The position numbers and the translations under genes are program-made. The notes below the pieces were generated by a model. That model had not been told where the DNA came from. It saw only the letters and a list, made by a program, of their open reading frames with translations, and did no database searches. This document shows positions 36,145 to 49,544 of a stretch of 64,000 nucleotides of DNA, one piece after another. Origin of the DNA: Pseudoalteromonas piscicida. GTDB lineage: Bacteria; Pseudomonadota; Gammaproteobacteria; Enterobacterales; Alteromonadaceae. Position 1 is the stretch's first letter. Every line of letters starts with the position of its first letter. The stretch spans positions 2,997,001 to 3,061,000 of the forward strand of contig NZ_CP011924.1 of assembly GCF_000238315.3 (NCBI RefSeq). The letters are read 5' to 3'.

Positions 36145-37749
36145 TTGTCTTTACTTCGCTTGCATCAGATCACCAAAACATTTTTAACCTATGGTTTAGA
36201 CGAAATCGTCCCTGCGCATAAGCAACCTTGGTACGGTAAACTCGCTCGAGCGAGTTTGTTTTGGCTGCGCAACAAACATAAAGACAAACCAGTAGGCACA
36301 CGCCTACGTTTGGCACTACAAACTTTGGGGCCAGTGTGGATCAAGTTTGGCCAGATGCTTTCGACCCGTCGAGATTTACTACCACCAGATATTGCTGAAG
36401 AACTTGCATTTCTGCAGGATCAAGTTCAACCATTTGACCCCGCGATGGCACAAAAGCTCATTGAGCAAGCGCTAGAAATCGACAATATTCATGAATACTT
36501 CGCTGAATTTGAATCAAAACCGCTGGCTTCAGCCTCGATAGCGCAAGTACATGCAGCCAAGCTACAACACAAAGATGAGTTAAAAGATGTCGTGATCAAA
36601 GTTATTCGTCCCGATATCGAGAAACAAATCCATGCCGACCTCTCTTTAATGGAGCGTTTCGCTAAAATCGTTGTCAATTTACTCAGCGAAGGAAAACGTC
36701 TGCGCCCGGTGGAAGTTGTTAGGGAATACAAAAAAACCTTACTCGACGAGCTAGACTTGATGCGAGAAGGCGCGAACGCAATTCAACTCAGACGCAATTT
36801 TGAAGACTCAGATTCACTGTATATCCCTGAGGTATATAGTGATTATTCACGTAAAAACGTGCTGGTGATGGAACGCATCTACGGTATTCCGGTTTCAGAC
36901 ACCGAAGCCTTGTTAGCACAAGGCACCAATATGAAATTGCTGGCCGAGCGCGGCGTGGAAGTCTTTTTCACACAGGTATTCCGTGACAGTTTTTTCCATG
37001 CAGATATGCACCCTGGCAATATTTTTGTCTCTCGTGAAAATCCTCATAATCCTAAGTATATTGGTATAGATTGCGGCATAGTCGGCACCTTAAACCGTGA
37101 AGATAAACGCTATTTGGCCGAAAACTTTATCGCCTTTTTTAATCGTGATTATCGTCAGGTGGCACAGCTTCATGTGGATTCTGGGTGGGTTCCGGCAGAT
37201 ACCTGCGTAGAAGAGTTTGAGTTTGCCATTCGCACTGTATGCGAGCCCATTTTTAACAAACCGCTTGCAGAAATCTCTTTTGGTCATGTACTAGTAAATT
37301 TGTTTAATACAGCAAGACGGTTCAATATGGAAGTACAACCACAGCTAGTATTATTGCAAAAAACCCTGCTGTATGTAGAAGGCCTAGGGCGCCAGCTTTA
37401 TCCGCAGTTAGACCTGTGGAAAACGGCCAAACCTTTTTTAGAGCATTGGGTGCAAGAGCAAGTTGGACCTCTCGCGGTGGCGAAAAAGCTATATGCAAAC
37501 TTACCATTTTGGGCTGAAAAAATGCCTGAACTGCCAGATTTGATTTACCAAAATCTCAAGCGCCGCCCCCCTCCAACTGTCACACAAAAAGCAGATACTG
37601 CGACTAAGCCGCTATTATTAGGCTTAGCAGCGAGCAGTTTTGCAATTATATCGGGATTGAGCTTTATTTTTGACAAGCCTGTCGCAAGTAGCCTACTTGC
37701 GATTATTGCCGTGCTAGTATTTATTGGCGCATGGCGTAAAACAGGGTGA
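36145..37749 (+). CDS. ubiB: Atypical kinase UbiB
   Basis: 534 residues from a TTG at 36145, one base after ubiJ; AAGGAAATTAGG precedes it and the N-terminus [12 protein letters not shown] aligns with the family start. Kinase-like marks: [19 protein letters not shown] (KxGQ motif), [25 protein letters not shown] and DCGIVGTL. Two C-terminal membrane spans (about 490-530). It is an ATPase needed for coenzyme Q synthesis. Confidence 0.96.
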   Translation: MSLLRLHQITKTFLTYGLDEIVPAHKQPWYGKLARASLFWLRNKHKDKPVGTRLRLALQTLGPVWIKFGQMLSTRRDLLPPDIAEELAFLQDQVQPFDPAMAQKLIEQALEIDNIHEYFAEFESKPLASASIAQVHAAKLQHKDELKDVVIKVIRPDIEKQIHADLSLMERFAKIVVNLLSEGKRLRPVEVVREYKKTLLDELDLMREGANAIQLRRNFEDSDSLYIPEVYSDYSRKNVLVMERIYGIPVSDTEALLAQGTNMKLLAERGVEVFFTQVFRDSFFHADMHPGNIFVSRENPHNPKYIGIDCGIVGTLNREDKRYLAENFIAFFNRDYRQVAQLHVDSGWVPADTCVEEFEFAIRTVCEPIFNKPLAEISFGHVLVNLFNTARRFNMEVQPQLVLLQKTLLYVEGLGRQLYPQLDLWKTAKPFLEHWVQEQVGPLAVAKKLYANLPFWAEKMPELPDLIYQNLKRRPPPTVTQKADTATKPLLLGLAASSFAIISGLSFIFDKPVASSLLAIIAVLVFIGAWRKTG

Positions 37750-37809
37750 TTTTTTGCTCGCTAGGCGTATAATCATTATTCATAAGCAGTAAGTATCAAT
37801 GGAGTTATT

Positions 37810-38046
37810 ATGGGATTCGGTGGGATCAGTATTTGGCAATTACTTATTATTTTAGCCATCATTGTTTTGTTATTTGGAACTAAAAAACTACGCGGTATTG
37901 GTAGTGATTTGGGTGGTGCAGTTAAAGGCTTTAAAAAGGCGGTATCTGATGAGCAAACTGCGACCGACTCTGAGCCAGAAAAGTTAAAAAATACAACAAC
38001 TGAGCAAGCACAACCGGTATCAGAGAAAGAAAAAGATAAGGTGTAA
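37810..38046 (+). CDS. tatA: Sec-independent translocase subunit TatA
   Basis: 78 residues: one N-terminal membrane helix ([15 protein letters not shown]), the hinge [14 protein letters not shown] and an amphipathic helix, then a polar tail. It forms the pore part of the Tat system. A GGAG site lies upstream. Confidence 0.96.
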   Translation: MGFGGISIWQLLIILAIIVLLFGTKKLRGIGSDLGGAVKGFKKAVSDEQTATDSEPEKLKNTTTEQAQPVSEKEKDKV

Positions 38047-38052
38047 TTCAAC

Positions 38053-38364
38053 ATGGGTATGTGGGAGTTAGTGGTCGTTCTTATCGTTGGCCTAATTGTA
38101 CTTGGCCCTGAACGCCTTCCCGTTGCAATCCGCACCGTAGCGAGATGGATAAAAACGGTAAAATCTGTCGCCAATTCAGTCAAGGCTGAAGTGAGTGAAG
38201 AATTACGTGTTCACGAGCTACATAATAATTTGAAGAAAGCGGAACAACAGGGAATGCAAGATTTGGCCCCCGAACTCAAGCAATCCGTTCAAGAATTACA
38301 AGATGCGGCTGAATCAGTCAGACATTCTTATAAATCAACCGAAAATAATAAAAACAAAGACTAA
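38053..38364 (+). CDS. tatB: Sec-independent translocase subunit TatB
   Basis: 103 residues: membrane helix with the family Glu near residue 4 (MGMWELVVVLIVGLIVLGPE), the GPERLPVAIR hinge and a long helical tail. It receives twin-arginine substrates with TatC. Only 6 bp after tatA. Confidence 0.95.
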   Translation: MGMWELVVVLIVGLIVLGPERLPVAIRTVARWIKTVKSVANSVKAEVSEELRVHELHNNLKKAEQQGMQDLAPELKQSVQELQDAAESVRHSYKSTENNKNKD

Positions 38365-38373
38365 TCAATCTAG

Positions 38374-38449
38374 CAGTTAGATAGTTCAGTCAAAGGCTAG
38401 CTTTGGGTAATTAGACGCCCAAGCCGCTCCTTTTTGTTATATCTAACTG
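38374..38449 (+). promoter_or_regulatory. Structured tatB-tatC intergenic RNA element
   Basis: A perfect 10-bp inverted repeat, CAGTTAGATA (38374-38383) and TATCTAACTG (38440-38449), encloses an inner stem TTGGG/CCCAA near 38404-38422 and a T5 run. The gap between tatB and tatC is 112 bp, longer than usual. It may tune TatC dosage or be a processing site (inference). Confidence 0.5.
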
Positions 38450-38476
38450 GAATTATATTCGTACGAGTCAAGTTAC

Positions 38477-39220
38477 ATGACAGAATCAGCCCAAAGTGGA
38501 TTTATAGCTCACCTTGTTGAGTTAAGAAACCGCTTAATGAGAGCGTTATTGAGCGTTTTCGTTATCTTTGTTGCTTTGGTGTACTTCGCCAATGACATCT
38601 ATGCCTTCGTTGCAGCACCGCTTGTAAATAGCTTGCCTAGCAACACAACCATGATCGCCACAGACGTTACAGCACCGTTTTTTGCTCCATTTAAATTAAC
38701 GCTTTTTGTGTCACTATTTGCCGCTGTGCCTTTTATTTTGCATCAGGTGTGGGGCTTTATCGCACCCGGTTTATATAAACACGAAAAACGTATGCTCATT
38801 CCTATATTACTTTCTAGTGTGCTGCTATTTTATGGCGGAATAGCATTTTGTTACTTTGTTGTCATGCCTATCATACTTGGCTTTTTTACCAGTGTAGGGC
38901 CGGAGATGATGACATTGTCACCAGATATTAGCAGTTACCTTGGCTTTATCCTTAAGCTATTTTTTGCTTTTGGTATCGCCTTTGAAATTCCAGTCGCCAT
39001 TATGCTTATATGTTGGAGTGGCATGACAACCCCTGCGAGCTTAAAAGAGAAACGACCTTATGTTGTCGTTGGTGCTTTTGTCATCGCAATGTTTTTAACT
39101 CCACCAGATGTTCTATCTCAAACTTTATTAGCGTTACCTATGCTACTCTTGTTTGAGTTGGGGCTCATTCTAGCCAGATTTTACAGCGCTAAACCACAAC
39201 AACAGGAGTCAGAACAATGA
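38477..39220 (+). CDS. tatC: Sec-independent translocase subunit TatC
   Basis: 247 residues with six membrane segments. Opening FIAHLVELRNRLMRALLSV and the FAFGIAFEIPV segment are the strongest family marks. It recognises twin-arginine signal peptides. The twin-arginine lipoprotein encoded at 51868 is a likely client. Overlaps the next gene by 4 bp. Confidence 0.97.
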   Translation: MTESAQSGFIAHLVELRNRLMRALLSVFVIFVALVYFANDIYAFVAAPLVNSLPSNTTMIATDVTAPFFAPFKLTLFVSLFAAVPFILHQVWGFIAPGLYKHEKRMLIPILLSSVLLFYGGIAFCYFVVMPIILGFFTSVGPEMMTLSPDISSYLGFILKLFFAFGIAFEIPVAIMLICWSGMTTPASLKEKRPYVVVGAFVIAMFLTPPDVLSQTLLALPMLLLFELGLILARFYSAKPQQQESEQ

Positions 39221-39717
39221 AAAAAACCGTGATACTGTTCGCACTAGGATTTCCCTCTTTATGCGCCGCAGAGCCGATAAATACGCAGGCACTACAAGCT
39301 TGTACTCTGATTGAAAATGATTTTAAACGACTCATGTGCTACGACAATGTGATTGCTAATAAACCAATCACGGAAATACATTCAAGCAAAGCGCCTGTAA
39401 GCAAAGATAAAATAAAAACAGCGCGCAATGAAAAAAAAGCAGAATTGAAAGAAGATGGCTTTGGTTTAGAGCATAAAGTTAAAGCGGCAAGCGAAGAAAT
39501 CGAAGAAATTACAGCTAAACTCGTAAAAACAACCACTCAAGGCCGCGATAAAATGGTATTCACCTTGGACAATGGTCAAGTATGGCGGCAAGTTTCTTCA
39601 GAAACTTTTTTCGCCAATGAAGGAGACACATTAATTATTGAACGCGCCTCTTTTGGCTCGTTTTTAATGAAAAAAGCGGGCTCAAACCGTACAACGCGAG
39701 TTAAACGAGTTAACTGA
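39217..39717 (+). CDS. Exported protein of unknown function
   Basis: 166 residues with a signal peptide ending near LCAA. Two Cys (residues about 29 and 41, in ACTLIENDFKRLMCYDNV) may form a disulfide. A charged helical middle follows, then a beta-rich C-terminal end (FTLDNGQVWRQVSSETFF, VKRVN). Translation is coupled to tatC (4-bp overlap) and tatD (1-bp overlap). I do not recognise a family. Confidence 0.75.
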   Translation: MKKTVILFALGFPSLCAAEPINTQALQACTLIENDFKRLMCYDNVIANKPITEIHSSKAPVSKDKIKTARNEKKAELKEDGFGLEHKVKAASEEIEEITAKLVKTTTQGRDKMVFTLDNGQVWRQVSSETFFANEGDTLIIERASFGSFLMKKAGSNRTTRVKRVN

Positions 39718-40493
39718 TGAACACGATGTTCGATGCTGGTGTAAACCTCACCAGCTCGCAATTTTCATCCGATTTGGCCGAGGTAATTGCTAGAGCCAAA
39801 AACGCTGGCATAGAATCTATGCTCGCCATTGGCTGCGACTTAACAAGCAGCGAACAAAGTATTTCTCTCGCAGAGCAATACCAGCTTTATTGTACAGCAG
39901 GTGTCCACCCTCACGACGCAAAAGATGCACCTGATACGCTCTACGATGATCTCCTCACTCTTTTAAAAAGTAGTGACAGAGCTATTGCTGTTGGTGAATG
40001 TGGCTTGGACTTTAATCGCGATTTTTCACCAAGGCCGATACAACAAAGCGTGTGCTTGACGCAACTGCAGTTAGCAGAAGCTATTGATTATCCAGTGTAT
40101 CTACATGAAAGAGACGCGCACGATGCGCTATTTTCGTTACTGCAAGAAGTTAACGTTCAAGGAGTACTACACTGTTTTACTGGTGATCATAACGCACTAC
40201 GACGTTACTTGGACTATGGGTTAATGATCGGCATCACAGGTTGGGTTTGCGATGAACGTAGAGGTCAAGCACTACAAGATCTAATCCAATACATCCCCCT
40301 AGACCGTTTGCTTTTGGAAACGGATGCGCCCTACCTACTACCTAGAACAATTAGCCCAAAACCCAAGTCTCGCCGCAATGAACCAATGTATTTATCTTAT
40401 GTGGCTGAGCAAATTGCACACCTAAAACAATGTCCTGTCACGGAAGTGATGAGCACGACTTCGGCTAATTTTAAACAGCTGTTTGTGAGGTAA
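39717..40493 (+). CDS. tatD: TatD family metal-dependent DNase
   Basis: 258 residues. The metal-site motifs are in order: AGVHPHDAKD, GECGLDFNRDF, YLHERDAH, LHCFTG and LLLETDAPYLLP. MFDAGVNLTSSQF at residues 4-16 matches E. coli TatD, so ATG 39726 may be the real start. It has 3'-5' nuclease activity in E. coli and is not part of the translocase. Confidence 0.94.
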   Translation: MNTMFDAGVNLTSSQFSSDLAEVIARAKNAGIESMLAIGCDLTSSEQSISLAEQYQLYCTAGVHPHDAKDAPDTLYDDLLTLLKSSDRAIAVGECGLDFNRDFSPRPIQQSVCLTQLQLAEAIDYPVYLHERDAHDALFSLLQEVNVQGVLHCFTGDHNALRRYLDYGLMIGITGWVCDERRGQALQDLIQYIPLDRLLLETDAPYLLPRTISPKPKSRRNEPMYLSYVAEQIAHLKQCPVTEVMSTTSANFKQLFVR

Positions 40494-40501
40494 AGCCAGT
40501 A

Positions 40502-43352
<2,851 letters not shown>

Positions 43353-43396
43353 TACCAATTGCATTAATGCTATTGGTGTAAAACCTTTAAATTTGA

Positions 43397-43416
43397 GCAG
43401 GTGAACCCTCACCTGC
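43397..43416. terminator. Terminator between hemB and convergent gene
   Basis: GCAGGTGA-ACCC-TCACCTGC, followed by CTTCCTTT on the plus strand. The T-run is modest. Confidence 0.6.
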
Positions 43417-43430
43417 ACTTCCTTTACACC

Positions 43431-43820
43431 TTATCTGACCAAACTTTCTGCTTTTAAAAGCTCATCGCGATTCATTTTCCAGCTAAAGAAGCGAATAATA
43501 CGACCATCATCGAGATATACCTCGGGAAGACTTACCATGCCCAAAGAGCGTAACCTAATCGCCTGAATATGTTCCGTATGGATATAGTGGGTTTTACCTA
43601 AAAAGTTATAGCTAACCCCCGCCTTATCTATATGCAGAAAACGCTTTCCGGTTAGTGACAGTATCAATAATGACAGGGTAAAAAATAGTAAGATCAGTGT
43701 AACTATTTGCAATAATGATGAGGGAATATCTAAGATAGAAAACAGCGCATTACCCAGCCAGATAAGAGACAGTGCCAGCACATAGAAAAGCCAGTTTATT
43801 TCCAGTTCTAAAGTTCTCAT
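43431..43820 (-). CDS. Small membrane protein with PH-like tail
   Basis: 129 residues. Two membrane segments (about 10-30 and 37-58) are followed by a beta-rich soluble tail (FLHIDKAGVSYNFLGKTHYI, then VYLDDGRIIRFFSW) with the look of a bacterial PH domain. Function unknown. Has its own promoter region. Confidence 0.7.
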   Translation of the reverse strand: MRTLELEINWLFYVLALSLIWLGNALFSILDIPSSLLQIVTLILLFFTLSLLILSLTGKRFLHIDKAGVSYNFLGKTHYIHTEHIQAIRLRSLGMVSLPEVYLDDGRIIRFFSWKMNRDELLKAESLVR

Positions 43821-44017
43821 TGAGTATCTCCTTTATTTACCCAACCACAATTAAATTTGAGCCCACGACGCAATAACGTGACTCAATTTATTGAAGAAAA
43901 GCTAATGATAAAGTGCCAATGTTCCTAAAGCAAGAACTTTAAAATTAATAAAACATGAAATAATCGTGACGACTTTTAGACAGGGCATTAAACCTGTAAA
44001 CAAATGAATTTAAAAAC

Positions 44018-44044
44018 AAAAAAGGCCGCCAAGGGCGACCTTTT
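44018..44044 (-). terminator. Terminator of EF-G2 gene
   Basis: On the minus strand AAAAGGTCGCC-CTTGG-CGGCCTTTTTTG: strong stem and T-run 20 bp past the fusA2 stop. Confidence 0.88.
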
Positions 44045-44064
44045 AATGCTACATAAGTAATTAA

Positions 44065-46152
44065 TTACTTAGCTGCTTTTTTCTCTTTCTCAGCTGCGAT
44101 TACCGCGTCAGCAACGTTTGCTGGACATGGTGCATAGTGTGAGAATTCCATTGAGAACTGACCACGACCAGACGTGATAGTACGTAGGTGACCGATGTAT
44201 CCGAACATTTCAGATAGTGGTACTTCACCCTTGATACGAACGCCCATTGCGCCAGCTTCTTGGTCTTTGATCATACCGCGACGACGGTTAAGATCACCAA
44301 TTACGTCACCTACGTTGTCTTCTGGCGTGAACACGTCAACTTTCATGATTGGCTCAAGAAGTTGTGCACCCGCTTTAGGGATAGACTGACGGAATGCGCC
44401 TTTAGCAGCGATTTCGAACGCGATTGCTGATGAGTCAACTGCGTGGAAACCACCGTCGAATAGCTCAACTTCAACGTCTAGTACTGGGAAGCCCGCTAGT
44501 ACACCTTCGTCCATCATTGACTTGAAGCCTTTCTCAACTGCTGGCCAGAATTCCTTAGGAACGTTACCACCAACAACTGAAGACTTGAACGTAAAGCCAG
44601 AACCAACTTCGCCAGGCTTGATACGGTAGTCAATCTTACCGAACTGACCAGAACCACCAGACTGTTTCTTGTGCGTGTAGCTATCTTCAACTTCTTTAGT
44701 GATAGTTTCACGGTAAGCAACCTGTGGCTGACCAACGATTAGGTCTACACCGTATGTACGCTTAAGGATGTCTACCTTAATGTCTAGGTGAAGCTCACCC
44801 ATACCTTTAAGGATAGTTTCACCTGAATCTTCATCAGTCTCAACTTGGAATGAAGGATCTTCTGCAACCATTTTACCGATCGCGATACCCATCTTCTCGT
44901 TACCACCTTTATCTTTAGGTGCAACAGCGATTGAGATTACTGGATCAGGGAAGATCATCGCTTCAAGTGTACACTCGTGCTTAGGATCACATAGCGTGTG
45001 ACCTGTTTGAACGTTCTTCATACCAACAACAGCGATGATGTCACCCGCTTGTGCTTCAGTAAGTTCAGTACGCTCGTCCGCTTGCATCTCAACCATACGG
45101 CCGATACGCTCTGTTTTACCAGTTGCAGAGTTAAGGATAGTGTCACCTTTCTTCATGCGACCTGCGTAGATACGGATGAACGTAAGTGCACCGAAACGGT
45201 CGTCCATGATTTTGAACGCAAGCGCTTTAAGTGGTGCATCAGCGTCAACAGTTGCTACTTCACCAGTAGGCTCACCTGTTTCAGGATCTGTTAGTGGCTG
45301 AGGATCAACTTCTGTAGGAGCTGGTAGGTAATCTACAACAGCGTCTATTACAAGTTGCATACCTTTGTTTTTGAACGCTGAACCACAGAAAGTTGGGAAG
45401 AACGCAAGATCACGAGTACCTTTACGGATACACGCTTTGATTTGCTCTAGTGAAGGAACTTCACCTTCCATGTAGGCTTCCATTAGGTCGTCGTCTTGCT
45501 CAACAGCAGACTCAACTAGCATCTCATGGTATTCTTCAACTTTGTCTACCATGTCAGCTGGAACGTCAGTAATTTCGTAGTTTTCAGGAAGACCTGTGTC
45601 ATCCCAAACGTATGCTTTCTTCTCAAGTACGTCTACAACACCACAGAACTGGTCTTCGATACCGATAGGAAGCGTCATAACTAGTGGGTTAGCACCAAGC
45701 ACTTTCTCAACCTGACCAACTACGCGGTAGAAGTCTGCACCCATACGGTCTAGTTTGTTTACGAAGATTACACGTGCAACTTCTGATTCGTTCGCATAAC
45801 GCCAGTTAGTTTCTGATTGTGGCTCAACACCACCAGAACCACAGAATACACCGATACCACCGTCAAGAACTTTAAGTGAACGGTATACTTCTACTGTGAA
45901 GTCAACGTGTCCAGGAGTATCGATAACGTTTAAACGGTGGCCTTTCCACTCACAAGTTACCGCCGCTGATTGGATTGTAATACCACGCTCAGCTTCCTGC
46001 TCCATGAAGTCAGTAGTAGACTCACCGTCGTGTACTTCACCAGTTTTGTGGATTTTACCAGTAAGCTTTAGAATACGCTCAGTGGTGGTAGTTTTACCCG
46101 CATCAACGTGCGCGAAAATACCAATGTTTCTGTATTTCGATAAATCTGCCAT
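44065..46152 (-). CDS. fusA2: Elongation factor G, EF-G2 type
   Basis: 695 residues. GTPase motifs: [12 protein letters not shown] (G1), DTPGHVDF (G3), NKLD (G4). Domains II-V follow with GELHLDI and RRRGMI. It moves tRNAs and mRNA on the ribosome or acts in recycling. It is not next to rpsL/rpsG/tuf, so it is a second EF-G copy of the kind many marine gammaproteobacteria have; the canonical fusA should be elsewhere. It has its own promoter region (46153-46376) and terminator. Confidence 0.9.
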   Translation of the reverse strand: MADLSKYRNIGIFAHVDAGKTTTTERILKLTGKIHKTGEVHDGESTTDFMEQEAERGITIQSAAVTCEWKGHRLNVIDTPGHVDFTVEVYRSLKVLDGGIGVFCGSGGVEPQSETNWRYANESEVARVIFVNKLDRMGADFYRVVGQVEKVLGANPLVMTLPIGIEDQFCGVVDVLEKKAYVWDDTGLPENYEITDVPADMVDKVEEYHEMLVESAVEQDDDLMEAYMEGEVPSLEQIKACIRKGTRDLAFFPTFCGSAFKNKGMQLVIDAVVDYLPAPTEVDPQPLTDPETGEPTGEVATVDADAPLKALAFKIMDDRFGALTFIRIYAGRMKKGDTILNSATGKTERIGRMVEMQADERTELTEAQAGDIIAVVGMKNVQTGHTLCDPKHECTLEAMIFPDPVISIAVAPKDKGGNEKMGIAIGKMVAEDPSFQVETDEDSGETILKGMGELHLDIKVDILKRTYGVDLIVGQPQVAYRETITKEVEDSYTHKKQSGGSGQFGKIDYRIKPGEVGSGFTFKSSVVGGNVPKEFWPAVEKGFKSMMDEGVLAGFPVLDVEVELFDGGFHAVDSSAIAFEIAAKGAFRQSIPKAGAQLLEPIMKVDVFTPEDNVGDVIGDLNRRRGMIKDQEAGAMGVRIKGEVPLSEMFGYIGHLRTITSGRGQFSMEFSHYAPCPANVADAVIAAEKEKKAAK

Positions 46153-46376
46153 TGTTTTACTCTATTTAAAGTAGAAAAATTATTCGGCGGGAGTATATCA
46201 CCTCTTGTAGCGAACATCATCCTTGAAGTCGTCTAAAATGCAATCAATTCGCGAAAAAGTTTCTAATGCGAAACTTTGTGACCCATTTTTACCGCATCGC
46301 TTACTGCTAGGCCGCTGTATTTAAGAAAATTCCGTTGTATTTTGTCAATTTTAGGGCGGTGAGCTTGGGTTTTTGT

Positions 46377-47528
46377 TTAAAATATCTGCTTTCCAAACAA
46401 GTTGGCATGCTGGACTTGGAAGACATCATCTAGCAAAGAAAAATGCGCTATTTTACCCACTTCAATGCTACCAAGTTCATTGTCCATATTTAAATAAGTT
46501 GCGGGTACTAAACTTGCCATATTCATGGCTTCTAGAAGCGGAATATTGGCTAATTCTGCTAAATTCTTCACTGCTTTTTCAAGTGTTAGTGTACTGCCGG
46601 CCAAACTGCCGCTGTGAGTTTTCGCCACGCCATCCTTTACCACAACTGGCATTTCACCCAATTGATATTCACCATCTTTAAGGCCACCAGCATTAATACA
46701 ATCACTGATCAAGGCCACCTTATGCTGACCTTTTAGGCGGTAGATCAACTGTAAAATCGCAGGGTGCAAATGAATACCGTCGGCAATCACTTCCACCAAG
46801 GCTTGGCTATCAAGTAACAACGCACCAGCACAGCCCGGCTCACGGTGATGAATGCCGCGCATGCCGTTAAACACGTGCACCCCGCCGCAGGCACCATGTG
46901 CTAGGGCAACATTGGTTTGCGCAAAATCCGCATCACAATGACCTAACATCACTCGCACCCCATGTTTACTTAGGTACTGTGTCATCTTAACGCCATTAGC
47001 CTTTTCGGGCGCGAGTGCCACCGCTTTAAGCGCACCATCAGCCGCGCTAATCATTTCATCAATTAAGGCTTCGTCTAACGGCTTAAAGAAAGCTTCGTTA
47101 TGGGCACCTTTGTGTTTTTCACTAAAAAATAAGCCCTCACTGTATCCGCCCAGCACCTGAGCGCCCGGCATCTTTTGCTTATAGGCGGCTCCAATAACCT
47201 TCATCGCGGCAATAGTTTGTGGCCATGTAGTCGTCACCGTGGTTGCCAAAAAACCAGTGACGCCATGTTTGAGCAAAGACGTGCTAATGGTCTCTAAACT
47301 GGAGAGTTTGCCATCAATAACATCACAGCCCTCGCGGCCATGAATATGCAAATCAATTAACCCAGGCCACATATCTAAATTAGAATAACATTCGGTATTA
47401 TCTGGTGCGTCCGTCGCTGGAATAATTGCGTGAAAACGCTCACCCTTTATTACCGCAACGTGCGCTTCAAGGACGCAGGTAGGGGTATAGATACGACGGG
47501 GCTGAATATAACGAAGCTGCTCAAGCAT
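46377..47528 (-). CDS. N-acetyl-hexosamine-6-phosphate deacetylase
   Basis: 383 residues from ATG 47528, which overlaps the stop of the kinase gene by 8 bp; the longer open frame to 47624 overlaps it too far. Metal-dependent amidohydrolase of the NagA family: DLHIHGREGCDVIDG, MLGHCDADF, HVFNGMRGIHHREPG and the catalytic Asp in HSGSLAGSTLTLEKAV. In this locus it most likely deacetylates GalNAc-6-phosphate (an AgaA role) rather than GlcNAc-6-phosphate. The NagA family alone cannot tell which. Confidence 0.88.
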   Translation of the reverse strand: MLEQLRYIQPRRIYTPTCVLEAHVAVIKGERFHAIIPATDAPDNTECYSNLDMWPGLIDLHIHGREGCDVIDGKLSSLETISTSLLKHGVTGFLATTVTTTWPQTIAAMKVIGAAYKQKMPGAQVLGGYSEGLFFSEKHKGAHNEAFFKPLDEALIDEMISAADGALKAVALAPEKANGVKMTQYLSKHGVRVMLGHCDADFAQTNVALAHGACGGVHVFNGMRGIHHREPGCAGALLLDSQALVEVIADGIHLHPAILQLIYRLKGQHKVALISDCINAGGLKDGEYQLGEMPVVVKDGVAKTHSGSLAGSTLTLEKAVKNLAELANIPLLEAMNMASLVPATYLNMDNELGSIEVGKIAHFSLLDDVFQVQHANLFGKQIF

Positions 47529-48429
47529 GTACTTTGCTCCCAAGTAATGCCGCACCCAATGCGCCACTCGCATCACCATGCTTGGCTCTAACAATATCTG
47601 GCACAGATACCGCTGAAAACACATGGGGTTCGATGGCTTTTGGGAGCGTCTCTACAAGTTCATCAATCAGCGACATACCACCGCCAAGCACGATAACTTC
47701 TGGGTCATATGCTTTGATTAAATTTGCAAACGCCGAGCCCAACAGATCCATATAGCAATTAAAAGCATGGCGTGCTTCACTTTCTCCAGCCCGCATCGCT
47801 GTGATAACTTGTTCTGAGGTAAGTGTTTGCGTCGTGAAATGTTGATACAAACCGGCAAGCCCTGGCCCTGCGACATAGCGCTCTAAACACCCTTGCAGTC
47901 CACAGCCACACGCTAAAATAGGCAGGTGATATTTTTGCTGCAACACCGCAGAAAGCGGATGGTGGCCATATTCTCCGGCGATCCCTTGGGCACTTTTATA
48001 CAACGCGCCGTCAATGCAAAATCCGCCTCCGGCACCAGTGCCTATTATTGCCCCAAAGACCTTTTGATATTGCTTACCGGCTCCAAGACTGGCTTCTGAT
48101 AACGCAAAGCAACGGCAGTCATTTTCTACCGCAATGGGCCGTTCAAGTTGTGCAACGAGATCAGCTTTAACTTCTTTACCATTGGCACAAGGGACATTTG
48201 CTGATAGCACGCGCTGCTGCGCATTTACTATCCCCGGCATTCCAATACCAACCTGTCCTTTACAACCATATTTGTCATCTGCTTGCTGCACCAAAGTGAT
48301 GATTTGCGCTAAAAACGCCTCATAACTGTGCTTTGGTGTCGCCACACGCCACGATTCAATACGTTGTAGTTTTTCATCGAACACCGCAATTTCAATTTTA
48401 CTCCCGCCAACATCCACCCCATAAATCAT
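47521..48429 (-). CDS. ROK family N-acetylhexosamine kinase, likely AgaK
   Basis: 302 residues. The ROK signature is complete: GVDVGGSKIEIAVFD at the N-terminus, catalytic ENDCRCFALSEA, IGTGAGGGFCIDG and the zinc motif CGCGLQGCLE. It phosphorylates the imported amino sugar. Sequence resembles NagK; position in an aga operon supports GalNAc kinase AgaK, which is a ROK protein in Shewanella (established knowledge). 4-bp overlap with the previous gene. Confidence 0.85.
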   Translation of the reverse strand: MIYGVDVGGSKIEIAVFDEKLQRIESWRVATPKHSYEAFLAQIITLVQQADDKYGCKGQVGIGMPGIVNAQQRVLSANVPCANGKEVKADLVAQLERPIAVENDCRCFALSEASLGAGKQYQKVFGAIIGTGAGGGFCIDGALYKSAQGIAGEYGHHPLSAVLQQKYHLPILACGCGLQGCLERYVAGPGLAGLYQHFTTQTLTSEQVITAMRAGESEARHAFNCYMDLLGSAFANLIKAYDPEVIVLGGGMSLIDELVETLPKAIEPHVFSAVSVPDIVRAKHGDASGALGAALLGSKVHA

Positions 48430-49544
48430 ACTTCACTCCCAAATGGATGAATGACTACGCCCTGCACAACTCTATTCACTTCCCCCGACGGGCAAGGATT
48501 GTCCGGTGAAATACCGAGGGTTAGCGCTTTATAGAAACTTAACTGCTGTGCAAACAACATATACAGTAACCCTTGCCACACGTCTTCTAGTGGTGGCACT
48601 TTAGGACAAAGTGAATGCACCGTCATGGCTGTACCGTCACGCTGCAATTCTGCAACTAAATCTTGATCGTACAAGCTGGTATAACCATCACTTGAGATAA
48701 AACATACCACGACAGTTTTGCTATTGATAAGTGATTTTGGACCATGACGGAAGCCAAGCGGTGACTCGCTCACGCTCATTACTTGGCCTGCCGATAACTC
48801 AAGCATTTTTAGCGCGGCTTCCTTTGCAAATCCCAACAAACAGGCAGAGCCTAAATACACCAAACGCTCAAATGGTTGTTGTGCAAATGCACGGATATTT
48901 TGCTGCTCTGTCGCAGCTAACATGCTTTGCGCTGCATTGGTCAACTTATCCACGGAGCCATCATCCGCAGCAAAAAGTTGTAGCGCTGCAACCATCATTG
49001 ACGAATAGCTACTCGTCATTGCAAAACTTTGGTCAAGCGTAGGCTCCGGTAGCAATATACTTGTTGCATTGCTTGCCTGCTGCGCTGCTTGATGCAACTT
49101 TCCATCACGGTTGCAGGTGATAAAAAGGTGCTGACTGTTACTAATCAGCTGTGTTACCAACTCTACGGCCGCTACACTTTCTGGACTATTACCGGAGCGA
49201 GCAAAGGATACCAATAAACACGGTTTATCCGTCGCTAGGTATTGCCTTGGTGCAGCAACTAAGTCAGTTGTGCTCACTGCCCGCACACTTTGGCGCATGT
49301 GTGTATTAAGATGAGTGGCGATGGCGTCACCGATATAAGCGGATGTACCCGCCCCTGTCAAAATAACCTGAGTATCAGGGTCATCTAGAAAAGGAGCTAA
49401 CTCCAACAAAAGCCTAGGCTTTATGCTCGCAACCAACTGAGCGGTTTCTTGCCACATCTGTGGCTGCTGACTAATTTCTTTTGCTGTCCAATAGGCATTC
49501 AGTGTTTTTAATTGCGCAATTTCGTGTCCTAGCAAAGTGTTCAT
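48426..49544 (-). CDS. agaS: Galactosamine-6-phosphate deaminase/isomerase AgaS
   Basis: 372 residues from ATG 49544, which follows GGAG; a longer frame lacks one. Two SIS domains: the first with VILTGAGTSAYIGDAIATHL and VSFARSGNSPESVAAVEL, the second with LGSACLLGFAKEAALKMLEL and SPLGFRHGPKSL. It converts galactosamine-6-phosphate to tagatose-6-phosphate and ammonia. The start overlaps the gatZ stop (ATGA). Confidence 0.9.
   Translation of the reverse strand: MNTLLGHEIAQLKTLNAYWTAKEISQQPQMWQETAQLVASIKPRLLLELAPFLDDPDTQVILTGAGTSAYIGDAIATHLNTHMRQSVRAVSTTDLVAAPRQYLATDKPCLLVSFARSGNSPESVAAVELVTQLISNSQHLFITCNRDGKLHQAAQQASNATSILLPEPTLDQSFAMTSSYSSMMVAALQLFAADDGSVDKLTNAAQSMLAATEQQNIRAFAQQPFERLVYLGSACLLGFAKEAALKMLELSAGQVMSVSESPLGFRHGPKSLINSKTVVVCFISSDGYTSLYDQDLVAELQRDGTAMTVHSLCPKVPPLEDVWQGLLYMLFAQQLSFYKALTLGISPDNPCPSGEVNRVVQGVVIHPFGSEV

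Noticed and set aside
47529..47624. Upstream start of the deacetylase gene
   Set aside because: It would overlap the kinase gene by about 100 bp and encodes no family sequence; ATG 47528 fits.
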